From an uncultured delta proteobacterium (GTDB lineage: Bacteria > Myxococcota_A > Polyangia > Polyangiales > Ga0077539): DNA of 53,008 bases. The notes beneath the pieces are model-generated. The model ran no database searches and was not told the origin of the DNA. It worked only from the letters and a program-made list of their open reading frames with translations. Below are positions 1 through 8,641 of this stretch, in pieces. The stretch covers positions 1 through 53,008 of the forward strand of contig CAIMWA010000560.1 of assembly GCA_903845045.1 (NCBI GenBank), given 5' to 3'. Within the stretch, counting starts at the first letter, position 1. Each line of letters begins with the position of its first letter. The position numbers and the translations under genes are program-made.

Positions 1-1
1 G

Positions 2-109
2 CAGCGCGACACCGCCCAGGGCGTCGTGCTGCCCGCGGTGCGCGCGGTGGATCCGTCGGTGACCGCGGTGCGCGTCGTGCGACCGCGGACCCCGACGATG
101 ACGACCTAG
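2..109 (+). CDS. C-terminal end of an unidentified protein (5' truncated)
   Basis: An open frame enters from the left edge and runs 35 codons to a TAG at 107-109. Nearly every codon ends in G or C, as in the confident genes of this window, which supports real coding. The visible tail, about QRDTAQGVVLPAVRAV and onward, has no motif I recognise. The stop shares the tetranucleotide CTAG with the stop of the convergent minus-strand gene, so the two genes overlap by four bases. The fragment is too short for any functional call. Confidence 0.45.
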   Translation, partial: QRDTAQGVVLPAVRAVDPSVTAVRVVRPRTPTMTT

Positions 110-1092
110 AACCCGAGGCCGCCGAGGGGATCGTCGTCCGGAGCGGCGGGCGCGCGGCCGGCGTCGCGGCGGCTGGCCGGAGATCCCGCCGGAGCGGTGG
201 TCGCGCCCGAGGTCGGCGTGGGGATTCCCGCGCTCGCCGCCGCGCCCGCGTCGGAGGTCTGCACGCGCCGGATCTTCCCGGTGATGCGGTCGACGATGTC
301 GGCGTTGTTGTCGCCGGTGGTGTTGCCGGTCTCGGGCTGCGCGATGTTCGACTGCGAGGCCGAGCGGGCCGCGCGCGTGGGCACGTTGCGCCGCAGCGTC
401 GGGAGCTGCGCGAGCGTCGCGGCGTCCTCGTAGATGAGACAGAACACGTTGTAGAAGTTCGTCGCGTCACGCACGTGCAGCCGCGTCGTGTCGTCGCGCC
501 ACTCGACGGTGCGCAGGTGGTTGTTCTCGGACACGCGGCGGCCGATGCCGAAGAGCGCCTCGAGCTGCGTGGCGAAGTCGTCCATGTCGATGTGCGCGCC
601 GGCGGTGTTGCGGGCCTGCACGCGCTTCCACAAGTGGTCGTTGATGAAGAAGAAGAACTCGCGGTTTCCGCGCGCGTCCTCGTACACGAGCATCGACTCG
701 TTGTTGTTGTGGGTGAATTCCTCGCCGATGTACGAGGTGTCCCAGAGCCGGTGGGGGTTCGTGCCGTCGAACTGAACGTAGGTCCGCTCGACGGTGTGGA
801 TCTCCGCGTCGCGCTGCTGCGTGAAGCGGTACTGCTCGACGGCGCCGACGTTGCGCAGCCGCGGCACGTAGCTCGCGCGAATGCGCTGCCGGAAGTACTC
901 GAGCACCTGGTCGTGGGTGATGCCCCAGCGCAGCGGATCGAGCTCCTGCGCGATGCGCGCCGACACCGGCGGCTCGGCGGGCTGCGCGGCCACGGGCGGG
1001 CGACGAGGGCCGCGGCGGGGCTGCGTGAGCCCCGTGAGCGCCACCGCGGACACCATGAACGACACGAGCCCCACTGCCACCGGTTTGCGCAT
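106..1092 (-). CDS. Exported hypothetical protein
   Basis: A 328-residue protein with a basic start and one hydrophobic stretch (about residues 6-24, VGLVSFMVSAVALTG), consistent with a signal peptide or N-terminal anchor. A Pro/Arg-rich segment follows, then a globular part (about 45-230) rich in aromatic and charged residues, and a low-complexity Ala/Thr/Pro tail ending in DDDPLGGLGF. I do not recognise the family. I chose the ATG at 1092 because it has an AGGAAAG ribosome-binding site about ten bases upstream; an in-frame upstream start would add 12 non-hydrophobic residues before the signal. A weak promoter candidate (TATGGT on the minus strand at 1124-1129) lies in the 192-base divergent gap shared with dsbD. 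Confidence 0.8.
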   Translation of the reverse strand: MRKPVAVGLVSFMVSAVALTGLTQPRRGPRRPPVAAQPAEPPVSARIAQELDPLRWGITHDQVLEYFRQRIRASYVPRLRNVGAVEQYRFTQQRDAEIHTVERTYVQFDGTNPHRLWDTSYIGEEFTHNNNESMLVYEDARGNREFFFFINDHLWKRVQARNTAGAHIDMDDFATQLEALFGIGRRVSENNHLRTVEWRDDTTRLHVRDATNFYNVFCLIYEDAATLAQLPTLRRNVPTRAARSASQSNIAQPETGNTTGDNNADIVDRITGKIRRVQTSDAGAAASAGIPTPTSGATTAPAGSPASRRDAGRAPAAPDDDPLGGLGF

Positions 1093-1284
1093 CTGCTCTC
1101 TTTCCTGCCCTTTCGCGGAGCGGACCATACCTCAATCGCACGCCGGGGCTTCATTCTCCGCGGAGCCGCCGCGAGCGCCGTCCTGCCTGGCTCAGACGCA
1201 CGCGGCGCGGAAACGATGCACGCACCCGTTGCACCGCGTCGCCGACGCGGCCACGATCGCGAACGCTTCCGGAAAGGGTCCTCG

Positions 1285-2574
1285 ATGCAACGGGTACGAC
1301 GATTCGCTTGGATTCCCTTGGCTTCGGCTCTGTTGGCGCTGCCCGCGACGGCGCACGCCGACGACCTCTTCTCGTCGACGCTGCACCGCTACGGCCTCGT
1401 CGTCGCCCTCGCCGCGGCCTTCGGCGTCGGGCTCATGACCGCCGCGACGCCCTGCGTCTACCCGATGATCGCCATCACCGTCTCGGTCTTCGGCGCGCGC
1501 AAGGAGACCCGGGGCCGCGCCATGTGGCTGTCGACGGCGTTCGTGCTGGGCCTCGCGGCGCTGTTCGTGCCCCTGGGGCTCTTCGCGGGCCTCACCGGCA
1601 CCGTCGCCGGCCGCGTCGCCGGCTCGCCGATCGTCCAGCTCCTCGAGGCGGTGCTGATGATCGGCATGGCCGTCAACATGTTCGGCCTCTTCGAGATCTC
1701 GCTCCCGTCGTCGTGGCAGGACCGCCTCTCCGCGGCCGGCGGTCTCGGCGCTCGCGGGGCGTTCATCATCGGCCTCGCCACGGGCCCCATCGCCGCGCCG
1801 TGCGCCACCGCCGGGCTCGTCGGCATCCTCGACTACGTGTTCCGCGAGCGTGACGTCGCGGGCGGCGGGCTGGCGCTCTTCGCCTACTCGCTGGGCCTCG
1901 GCCTGCCCTTCTGGCTCGTCGGGTCGCTCTCCCTCGGCCTCCCGAAGCCCGGTCGCTGGATGGACCGCGTGAAGAGCGTCTTCGGAGTCGTGCTCGTGGT
2001 GCTCGGCCTCTTCTACCTCCGCCACGTGGTGCCCGCGCTCGCCGCGCCGCCGGCGTTCTTTCCCGCCAAGACCTGGGCGTTCGTGGCGCTCCTGGTCGGG
2101 GGCCTCGCCCTCGGCGCCGTCCACCTCTCGCTGAAGGACGGCACGCCGGTGCAGCGCGGCCGCAAGCTCGCGGGCGTCGTCATCGCGGCCTTCGGCGGAC
2201 TCTGGCTCGCGACCTACGAGCCCCCGCCCCCGACCATCGCCTGGATCGCTCCGACCGCGGACCTCGGCGCCCTCGCGCGCACGGAGCATCGCCCGGTGCT
2301 CGTCGACTTCGGCGCCACGTGGTGCGCGGCCTGCGAGGAGCTGCTCCGCCACACGTTCTCCGACGCCGAGGTGCGCCGCGAGGCCGAGCGCTTCGTGATG
2401 GTGAGGGTCGACGCCACGGAGCCGACGCCGGCCATCGACGCGCTGCAGACCCGCTACGAGGTGCGCGGCCTCCCGACGGTGCTGCTCTTCGACGTGAGCG
2501 GCCGCGAGGTGCGTCGCGTCTCCGAGTTCGTGCCCGCGCCGCAGATGCTCGGGTACCTCCGCGCGGTGCGCTGA
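1285..2574 (+). CDS. dsbD: Short DsbD-type thiol:disulfide interchange protein
   Basis: A 429-residue protein that should move electrons from cytoplasmic thioredoxin across the inner membrane to extracytoplasmic thiol proteins. It has a signal peptide (1-26, ending ATAHA). The transmembrane DsbD core (about 35-310) carries one cysteine in each of the two expected places, TPCVYPM (C57) and APCATAG (C173). A periplasmic thioredoxin domain (about 325-429) has WCAAC (C347, C350) and a cis-Pro in GLPT (P397). The separate N-terminal nDsbD module of E. coli DsbD is absent, so this is the short architecture. The start has a GGAAAGGG ribosome-binding site at 1271-1278. The next lipoprotein gene begins three bases after the stop. 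A nearby exported glutaredoxin-fold lipoprotein (4069-4755) is a possible substrate, by inference. Confidence 0.93.
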   Translation: MQRVRRFAWIPLASALLALPATAHADDLFSSTLHRYGLVVALAAAFGVGLMTAATPCVYPMIAITVSVFGARKETRGRAMWLSTAFVLGLAALFVPLGLFAGLTGTVAGRVAGSPIVQLLEAVLMIGMAVNMFGLFEISLPSSWQDRLSAAGGLGARGAFIIGLATGPIAAPCATAGLVGILDYVFRERDVAGGGLALFAYSLGLGLPFWLVGSLSLGLPKPGRWMDRVKSVFGVVLVVLGLFYLRHVVPALAAPPAFFPAKTWAFVALLVGGLALGAVHLSLKDGTPVQRGRKLAGVVIAAFGGLWLATYEPPPPTIAWIAPTADLGALARTEHRPVLVDFGATWCAACEELLRHTFSDAEVRREAERFVMVRVDATEPTPAIDALQTRYEVRGLPTVLLFDVSGREVRRVSEFVPAPQMLGYLRAVR

Positions 2575-2577
2575 GCG

Positions 2578-3210
2578 ATGCGAGCGGGAGCCCTGGCGTT
2601 TCTCGGGGTGCTCGGCGGGTGCGGAGCCGACCCGACGCCGGACGCCGGCATGGACGCCGGGAGCTGCAGCGCATCGCCCGCCCATGTGACCCTCGGCACC
2701 GGCGCCGACGGGATGTTCACTTCGTTCCGGGCGCTCTCCGACGGTGACACCGTGTACCTCACGCCGGGGCCGCAGGGAGGGCAGCACGTGTGGACGGGGC
2801 TGCGCGGGCGCGGCTTCGATCCGGGTCTGCCGCGCATCGAGCTGCGGGCCTACCGCGTGGCCGACAACGCCCTCATCGGTCGGCTGCGCATCCGGCTGCC
2901 GATGAGCCTCGCGCCGGAGGACACCACGCTCTTCGCGCTGGGCCAGCAGACGCTGCAGATCGACGACACGGCGTACTGCTCGGTGCTCGGCGCCGACCTG
3001 CGCATCGAGCTCGATTTCGACGACGAGACCGGCCACTGCGCGACGGCCCGGCGCACGGTGCACCTCGCCGACCTCGCGCCCGGCACGCCCGACGCCATCC
3101 GCGCGGCGTGGCTGCGGTGCTGCAGCCAGCACCTTCCGCGGTGCTTTCCCGACGCGTCGGTGCCCTACACGCCGGCCGACGGAGGGCTCGACGCTGCGCC
3201 GTCGGACTGA
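2578..3210 (+). CDS. Lipoprotein of unknown function, downstream of dsbD
   Basis: A 210-residue protein with a lipoprotein signal: MRAGALAFLGVLGGC puts the lipid-attachment cysteine near residue 15. The mature part starts with a short Asp/Pro/Ala linker (GADPTPDAGMDAG) that recurs in other lipoproteins here. The body contains several cysteines (including a CC pair near 180) and an acidic C-terminus, but no recognised fold. The ATG lies three bases after the dsbD stop, so the two are probably co-transcribed. A cysteine-rich lipoprotein next to DsbD could be a redox client; that is inference from position only. The last 46 bases overlap the 3' end of the convergent KirBac gene. Confidence 0.8.
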   Translation: MRAGALAFLGVLGGCGADPTPDAGMDAGSCSASPAHVTLGTGADGMFTSFRALSDGDTVYLTPGPQGGQHVWTGLRGRGFDPGLPRIELRAYRVADNALIGRLRIRLPMSLAPEDTTLFALGQQTLQIDDTAYCSVLGADLRIELDFDDETGHCATARRTVHLADLAPGTPDAIRAAWLRCCSQHLPRCFPDASVPYTPADGGLDAAPSD

Positions 3211-4061
3211 GCCTGCGTGTCGTGGAAGCGCGTGAAGTCGATGCTCCGCCGCCCGTCGGGCAGCATCGACATGATGTCGACGAAGCGCTCGTTCCAGCGA
3301 AGGTCCGGGGAGCGGTAGGCGTAGCGGGCGTGCACGGTCTGGCCCGACGTCTCGTCCATGCCAACCAGCGAGACGACGAAGAGCGGATCCCACGCGGCGA
3401 GGCAGCCGCGGTCGAGGTCGTGGAGCGGGCTCGTGCGCGTGATGGGGTGCACGACGGTCCAGCTCATGGCGAAGAGCGGGTTCGAGCTGCGCTGGAGCTC
3501 TAGGTCATGGAAGCGCCGCACGGACTCGCCCTCGACGGTGGTCTCGTTGCGAAGCATGGAGATGCGGATGGACGCCTCGACGATCTGGTTGCCGCGCGCG
3601 TTGGCGAGGCGGAGGACGAACGACGGCACGCCGTCGCGGCTCGCGATCACGGCGACGTTGGAGAACAGCACCCGGGCGCTCGGGCGCGCGAACTTGGCGA
3701 ACATGAGCCCCGTCGCCATCGCCGTGCCGAGGAGCCCGAGGAGCGCCTCGAGGCTGACCACGACGTTCGCCCAGTGCGTGCGCGGCACCATCTTGCCGTA
3801 GCCGATGGTCGCCATGGTCTGCACGCTGAAGAAGAACGCGTCGACGAAGGACCCGGGCCGCGCGTTCTCGATGCTGTCCCCGCCGAGGAGGTACAGCGAC
3901 GCGAAGACCACGTTGAGGCCCAGGTAGATCGCGAGGATGCTGGCCATGAGCCACCGCCATTCGGCGGCCAGCAGGCGATGGTAGAGGTCGTCCCAGATGC
4001 GCCGCGGGTCGCCCACGCGCTGCACCGCGACGACGGGAAAGATCTGGTCCTTCGCGGCCAC
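3165..4061 (-). CDS. KirBac-type inward-rectifier potassium channel
   Basis: A 298-residue inner-membrane channel. From the N-terminus it has an amphipathic slide-helix region (DDLYHRLLAAEWRWLM, 24-39), an outer helix (about 40-60), a pore helix, the selectivity filter TIGYGKM (85-91), and an inner helix (about 100-123) ending in GLMFAKFARP. The cytoplasmic immunoglobulin-like Kir domain carries RLANARGNQIVEASI and MSWTVVHPI. These are hallmarks of the family, and the length fits. The residue after GYG is Lys rather than the Asp of the best-known KirBacs. No ATG fits; I chose GTG at 4061 because it sits just after the TGA of the upstream gene at 4069 and gives the right length. It is the last gene of the thrA operon. 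Confidence 0.92.
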   Translation of the reverse strand: MAAKDQIFPVVAVQRVGDPRRIWDDLYHRLLAAEWRWLMASILAIYLGLNVVFASLYLLGGDSIENARPGSFVDAFFFSVQTMATIGYGKMVPRTHWANVVVSLEALLGLLGTAMATGLMFAKFARPSARVLFSNVAVIASRDGVPSFVLRLANARGNQIVEASIRISMLRNETTVEGESVRRFHDLELQRSSNPLFAMSWTVVHPITRTSPLHDLDRGCLAAWDPLFVVSLVGMDETSGQTVHARYAYRSPDLRWNERFVDIMSMLPDGRRSIDFTRFHDTQAQSDGAASSPPSAGV

Positions 4062-4068
4062 GGACGGC

Positions 4069-4755
4069 TCAGGTGCCCGCGAGGGCCCGCTCGATGGCCT
4101 CGGGGTTGAACCCGACCATGATGTGTCCGCGCACGTCGAGGATCGGGATGGACCCCGTCGGGACGCCTGCTCGCCGGGCCTTCGCCTGCATCTCCTGGGC
4201 GGCCGCGGCGTCGCGCTCGATGTCCTTCTCGACGTAGGGAATGTGCCGGCGCTGCAGGTACGCCATCGCCTGATGGCAGGCGCTGCACCACGAAGCGCCG
4301 TAGACGATGACCTGACCGGTTCCCTGCGCGGCCGCGGCAGTGTCGGCGGCGCCCGCGTTGGTGCCGAGGTTCGCGGCGAGGCCCGTGCGCTCGCGCAGCA
4401 CCGTCGCCAGCGACTCGGCGCGCACGGCCCGCACCGGGAACGAGCCGTCGGCACCGGGAGTGCGAAGGGTCGCCACGAAGATCCAGCCGGCGCGGCGGAG
4501 CTCGGGGCGGGAAGGGTCGACGCGCACGAGGTCCCGCGCCCCCTCGGGGACCTCGGCGAGCGACGGCACGGCGTGCGAGGCGCCCTGGGCGTCGTACCAG
4601 GAGAACAGCAGGTCGGAGCTCCCGGGGCGCACCGCGAAGCCGGGCTCCGGCACCGGGTCCGAGGCGGCCGCCGCGTCGGGCGACGATCCTGCGTGCGGCG
4701 CACGGATGCACCCGGCGCCCAGCGCCAGGACCAAGGCCAGCCATCGAAGGTTCAA
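4069..4755 (-). CDS. Exported lipoprotein with C-terminal glutaredoxin-like CxxC domain
   Basis: A 228-residue protein starting LNLRWLALVLALGAGC, a lipoprotein-type signal with cysteine 16 (the -3 position is not ideal). A middle domain (about 38-120) of unknown type precedes a glutaredoxin/NrdH-like fold (about 147-225). That fold contains YGASWCSACH (C157, C160), a middle segment VEKDIERD, the cis-Pro loop VPTGSIPI (P204) and a final GFNPEAIERAL helix. Exported glutaredoxin folds are uncommon because these proteins normally use cytosolic glutathione; an extracytoplasmic redox role fed by DsbD is an inference. The start is TTG at 4755, overlapping the ABC-F stop as TTGA. A GGAG sits eight bases upstream, inside the ABC-F gene. 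Confidence 0.85.
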   Translation of the reverse strand: MNLRWLALVLALGAGCIRAPHAGSSPDAAAASDPVPEPGFAVRPGSSDLLFSWYDAQGASHAVPSLAEVPEGARDLVRVDPSRPELRRAGWIFVATLRTPGADGSFPVRAVRAESLATVLRERTGLAANLGTNAGAADTAAAAQGTGQVIVYGASWCSACHQAMAYLQRRHIPYVEKDIERDAAAAQEMQAKARRAGVPTGSIPILDVRGHIMVGFNPEAIERALAGT

Positions 4756-6656
4756 GCGCCCTGCTCCGAGAGGTTCATCCACTCCTGCGTCCACGTGTCG
4801 ACCTTGTGCGTCATCGCCCGTTCCTCTTCGGCGCGCTTCGCAAGCCGCGCCCAATCGCCCCCATAGCCTTCCATGAGCTCGGCCCGGATGGTACCGAGCG
4901 CGGCCTCCGCCTCGGCGATGAGCTTCTCGAGCTCGCCGATGCGGCGCTTGCGGCGCTCCTCCTCGCGCGAGCGCTTGCGGCGCTCCTCGTGCGACTCGCG
5001 ACGAGGCTCGGCCGACGCCGCCGCGACCGGAGCCGCTGGAGCGGGCGCGGTCCTGGCCGGCCGCCGGCGCGCCACGAACTCGGAGTACGTTCCTGGGTAA
5101 AACTCCATGGCGCCGTCGTGGAGGTAGAGCACCCGCGTCGCGACGTGGTCGAGGACCGCGCGGTCGTGGGAGACGACGACCAACGTTCCGTCGAAGTTCG
5201 CGAGCGCCTCCTCGAGGATCTCGCACGCAGGGATGTCGAGGTGGTTCGTCGGCTCGTCGAGGAAGAGCAGGTTTCGAGGCACGAGCAGCAGGCGCGCGAG
5301 CGCGAGGCGCGTGCGCTCGCCGCCGGACAACGACGAGACCTTGCGGAACACGTCGTCGCCGTAGAAGCGGAACCGCGCGAGGTACTGCCGCGCCGCATCG
5401 ACGACCATGTCGGGCCGCACCGAGCGGATCTCGTCGACGCCGCTCCGCTGCGGATCGAGCGACTCGAGGTGCTGGTCGAAGTACCCCGCGTCGAGGTTCG
5501 TGCCGAGGCGCACGTCACCCTCGTCGTCCGCCTCGCCGCGGCCCGCGAGGCGCTTCAACAGCGTGCTCTTTCCGGTGCCGTTGGGACCGACGATGGCGAG
5601 GCGCTCGAGGCGCTTGAGGCGCAGGTCGAGCCCCTCGAAGAGACGTCGCCCTCCCCGCACGGCGCCGAGCCCCGTGCCCTCGATGACCACGTCGCCAGAG
5701 CGACGCCCCGGGGCGAAGCGCATGCCGAGCTCGCGGGCGTCGGCCCAGATGTCCTCGGGGCGTTCGACGCGCACGAGCTTCTCGAGCATGCGCCGGCGCG
5801 ACTTGGCCTGCGCCGTCTTCTGGCCAGCGAGGTTGCGGCGGATGAAGTCCTCGGTCTTCGCGATCTCCGCGCGCTGCAGCTCCACCTCGCGCTTCTCGCG
5901 CTCGATGTCGACGGCCCGGAGCGCCACGAACTGCGCGTACGGCGCCTCGTACAGCCGGAAGCGAAGCAGCCCGAGCTCCGCCGTGCGCGGGCACGTCGCG
6001 TCGAGGAACGTCCGGTCGTGGGAGATCACCACGGCGGCGCCGGCATAGCCCTTCAAGAAGCCCTCGAGCCACTCGGTGCTCTCGACGTCGAGGTGGTTCG
6101 TGGGCTCGTCGAGCAGCAAGAGATCGGGACGGCTCGCGAGCACCGCGGCGAGCTGCAGACGCCCGCGTTCGCCGCCCGAGAGCGAGGCGACGGCGCGGTC
6201 GAGGTCGGCGGTGGAGAAGCCGACGCGGGTCGCGAGCGTGGCCACCTCCTGCTCGATGCGGTCGGCGCCGACGTGGTGGTGGTGGTCCTGGGCGCGCGCG
6301 AGGCGCTCGAGGGCCGCTTCATCACCTGCCGCCGCGCCGTGCTCCGCCTCGGTGAGCGCCGCACGGGCCGCGCGCGCCTCGCCGAAGGGCTTCATGAGGA
6401 TCTCCATGAGCGTCGCCGCGGGGTCGGGCTCGTGGGACTGGTGCAGGTATCCGACGCGCGTCGCCTTGGGCATCAGCACGCGCCCCTCGTCGGGCTGCAG
6501 CTCGCCGGCCAGGATGCGCAGCAGCGAGCTCTTTCCCTGGCCGTTGGGCGCGACGATGGCGAGGCGCTCGCCAGCCTCGAGGGAGAACGAGACGTCTTCG
6601 AAGAGCACGTCGGCGCCGTAGCCGAAGCTCACGTGGTCGACCTGGACGATGGTCAT
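4752..6656 (-). CDS. ABC-F family ATPase (Uup/EttA-like)
   Basis: A 634-residue soluble protein with two ABC domains and no membrane segment, the pattern of ABC-F proteins, which act on ribosomes or, for Uup, on genome stability. Domain one has Walker A APNGQGKSS (36-44), signature LSGGERGR (159-166) and Walker B LLLLDEPTNHLD. Domain two has GPNGTGKST (357-365), LSGGERTR (443-450) and LLFLDEPTNHLD. A charged linker (about 250-300) separates them. The C-terminus (about 535-634) is a long charged coiled coil, as in Uup, whose length it also matches. Residues 125-128 are four consecutive histidines. The ATG overlaps the stop of the preceding glycosyltransferase gene as ATGA, implying coupled translation. 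Confidence 0.95.
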   Translation of the reverse strand: MTIVQVDHVSFGYGADVLFEDVSFSLEAGERLAIVAPNGQGKSSLLRILAGELQPDEGRVLMPKATRVGYLHQSHEPDPAATLMEILMKPFGEARAARAALTEAEHGAAAGDEAALERLARAQDHHHHVGADRIEQEVATLATRVGFSTADLDRAVASLSGGERGRLQLAAVLASRPDLLLLDEPTNHLDVESTEWLEGFLKGYAGAAVVISHDRTFLDATCPRTAELGLLRFRLYEAPYAQFVALRAVDIEREKREVELQRAEIAKTEDFIRRNLAGQKTAQAKSRRRMLEKLVRVERPEDIWADARELGMRFAPGRRSGDVVIEGTGLGAVRGGRRLFEGLDLRLKRLERLAIVGPNGTGKSTLLKRLAGRGEADDEGDVRLGTNLDAGYFDQHLESLDPQRSGVDEIRSVRPDMVVDAARQYLARFRFYGDDVFRKVSSLSGGERTRLALARLLLVPRNLLFLDEPTNHLDIPACEILEEALANFDGTLVVVSHDRAVLDHVATRVLYLHDGAMEFYPGTYSEFVARRRPARTAPAPAAPVAAASAEPRRESHEERRKRSREEERRKRRIGELEKLIAEAEAALGTIRAELMEGYGGDWARLAKRAEEERAMTHKVDTWTQEWMNLSEQGA

Positions 6657-8638
6657 GGGGCGACGACGGGATGTGCTGGATCGGAGGCCGCGGTGTCAAC
6701 GCCACGAGCGCACCGCGCGGCGTCGATGGACCAGACCGTCGTCGATCCGACGGTGAGCACGACGTCCCCGGCGCGCGCGAGCAGCCGTCCCACCGCGCGC
6801 ATGTCGGCGACGATGTCTTCGTCGGCGTAGCCCGCCACGGCGCGGGGCGGCGAGCGCTGGTAGAGCGCCTGGTTGATGAGCACGTGGGTGACGCCGCGGC
6901 CGCGCAGCCACGCACAGAGCCTCGAGTCCACCCGCGCGTCGTGAAGCTCGGCCCACACCGGCGATCCCTCGTTCACGTGGAAGAAGACGTGATCGACGCC
7001 GCGCAGGTGCCAGCTGCGGCTCTCGAAGAGCGGGAGCAAGCGCGCGCCCGGCGGGAGCATGCGCCGCAGCATCGCGCCGGCCTGCTCGGGGTGATCGCGG
7101 AGAGCGATGGAGGCGGGGTCGAGGCTTCCGAGCGCCACGGGCACGACGTGCGAGAAATCGCCGGAGCAACGCGTGGCGACGCCGAGCAGCGCAGCCGATG
7201 CCACGACGCCGGCGACGACGGCGGTGCGCCGGCTCCAGACGGACTCGAGGGCCACCGCCAGCGCGACGCCGAGCACGGGGAAGATGGGCAGCAGATAGCG
7301 CGCCTCCTGCACCGTCACGAACCACCCCGCGAGGCAGAGCAGCGCCGCCGGTCCCACGCCGCGGAGCCTCGCCGCCGAGGGGACCATCGCGAGGGCTGCG
7401 GCCCCCGCGAGATGCAGCGGTCCGACGACGTACCCGAAGCCGCCGGTGTAGTAGCCGGGCGGCGCGCGCAGAACGACGTTCACCGGCGCGAGCACGAAAG
7501 CGAGCGCGCCGTGACCCATGCCGAGGTCGCGGTTGAACGCCACCATCTGCGCAAGAAAGCGCGGGTGGAACGCACCTCGCGCGAAGGGATCGCCGAAGCC
7601 TGCGGCGTTGCGCGCGAGCCAAGGGGCGAGGCCCACGAGGGCTCCGACGACCACCGCCACCGTCGCACGGAGGCGCATCGCAGCGTCGACGCGACGGTCC
7701 GCGACGAGGCTGGCGGCGAAGGCCGCGGGAAAGAGCAGGCCGGGCACGCGCGTTCCCGCGCAGGCAGCGCTGAACAGGGCGACGCGGAGCAACGATGCGG
7801 TGGACCCCGTGCGTCGCACCGCGGTGACGGCCTCGAAGAGCGCGACCACGAAGAGCGTCAGCGCGAGGTCGTTGTAGACGACGGTGGTCTCCCACCAGAA
7901 CGTCGGGTCGGCAGCCACGGCGGCGATCGCGAAGGGCCACGCGCGCGGTGCGACGGGCCGCGCGACGCTGCCGACGAGAAGCAGCGTGAGCGCTCCGCAC
8001 GCCGCGTGAAGGAGCTTCGCCAGGGCCGGTCCGTGGAGCGCGAGGCAGGCGGCGTAGAGCGACTCGGCGAGCAGCGGGAACGACGTGTAGATCGAGGCGC
8101 GGTCGGTGCCGATGCGGCCCGCGCGAAGAAAATGCTCGGGGAGCGCGAGGTGGTACGTGAGCGCGTCCCAGCCGTAGCGCGGCACGAAGGCGTGCAGCGC
8201 GGGCATCGCGAAGAGGAGCGCGACCACGCCGAGCAGCGCCTTCGACGGCCGATCGAGGGAAGCCCCCCGCAGCGCGCGGACCGTCGCAGGAAGGCCCGCC
8301 ACCGCGGCTGCGGCGAGCGTGCCGAGGACGGCGCGCGGAGTGAACCATCCGGCAACGCCGAGCGTGCCGAGCGCCGTGCCCAGCGTCGCGAGGCCGGCGG
8401 CTACACGGACCACCGCCGCGCCGAGCGGGTCATCGATGCGCAGCACCGCCGCGAATGGCCGCGAGGCGCCGACCGCGGCGACGAGGACGACCGCGAGCGC
8501 ACCGAGCGCACGCAGCACCCCCACCAGCTTCGCGAGGCGTGGTGCCTCCAGCGCCGGCAGCGTCGGCACGACGCCGTAGCGCGCGCACCACACCGCCACG
8601 GCCACTGCCATCACGGCGAGCAGCAGCCCGCGCCGCAT
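6653..8638 (-). CDS. Polytopic membrane glycosyltransferase, GT39/ArnT-like
   Basis: A 661-residue integral membrane protein with roughly a dozen hydrophobic segments between residues 1 and about 500 and a soluble C-terminal part (about 510-640). The first external loop carries RYGWDALTYHLALPEHFL, which resembles the Asp-containing active loop of GT-C enzymes that use polyprenyl-phosphate sugars. A second segment, TTVVYNDLALTLF, places an Asp in a position common in this superfamily. It probably glycosylates a lipid, polysaccharide or protein on the outer face of the inner membrane; the acceptor cannot be read. It starts with ATG at 8638, three bases after the thrA stop, and overlaps the ABC-F start, so it sits in the middle of the thrA operon. 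Confidence 0.87.
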   Translation of the reverse strand: MRRGLLLAVMAVAVAVWCARYGVVPTLPALEAPRLAKLVGVLRALGALAVVLVAAVGASRPFAAVLRIDDPLGAAVVRVAAGLATLGTALGTLGVAGWFTPRAVLGTLAAAAVAGLPATVRALRGASLDRPSKALLGVVALLFAMPALHAFVPRYGWDALTYHLALPEHFLRAGRIGTDRASIYTSFPLLAESLYAACLALHGPALAKLLHAACGALTLLLVGSVARPVAPRAWPFAIAAVAADPTFWWETTVVYNDLALTLFVVALFEAVTAVRRTGSTASLLRVALFSAACAGTRVPGLLFPAAFAASLVADRRVDAAMRLRATVAVVVGALVGLAPWLARNAAGFGDPFARGAFHPRFLAQMVAFNRDLGMGHGALAFVLAPVNVVLRAPPGYYTGGFGYVVGPLHLAGAAALAMVPSAARLRGVGPAALLCLAGWFVTVQEARYLLPIFPVLGVALAVALESVWSRRTAVVAGVVASAALLGVATRCSGDFSHVVPVALGSLDPASIALRDHPEQAGAMLRRMLPPGARLLPLFESRSWHLRGVDHVFFHVNEGSPVWAELHDARVDSRLCAWLRGRGVTHVLINQALYQRSPPRAVAGYADEDIVADMRAVGRLLARAGDVVLTVGSTTVWSIDAARCARGVDTAASDPAHPVVAP

Positions 8639-8641
8639 CCG

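Noticed and set aside
1156..1165. Palindrome CTCCGCGGAG upstream of dsbD as an operator
   Set aside because: Ten-base GC palindromes are expected many times by chance in a sequence this GC-rich; no second copy or promoter geometry supports it.
475..1284. Upstream extension of the dsbD frame to about 475
   Set aside because: The added residues are Arg/Val-rich and overlap the opposite-strand gene, while ATG 1285 has a ribosome-binding site followed by a signal peptide.
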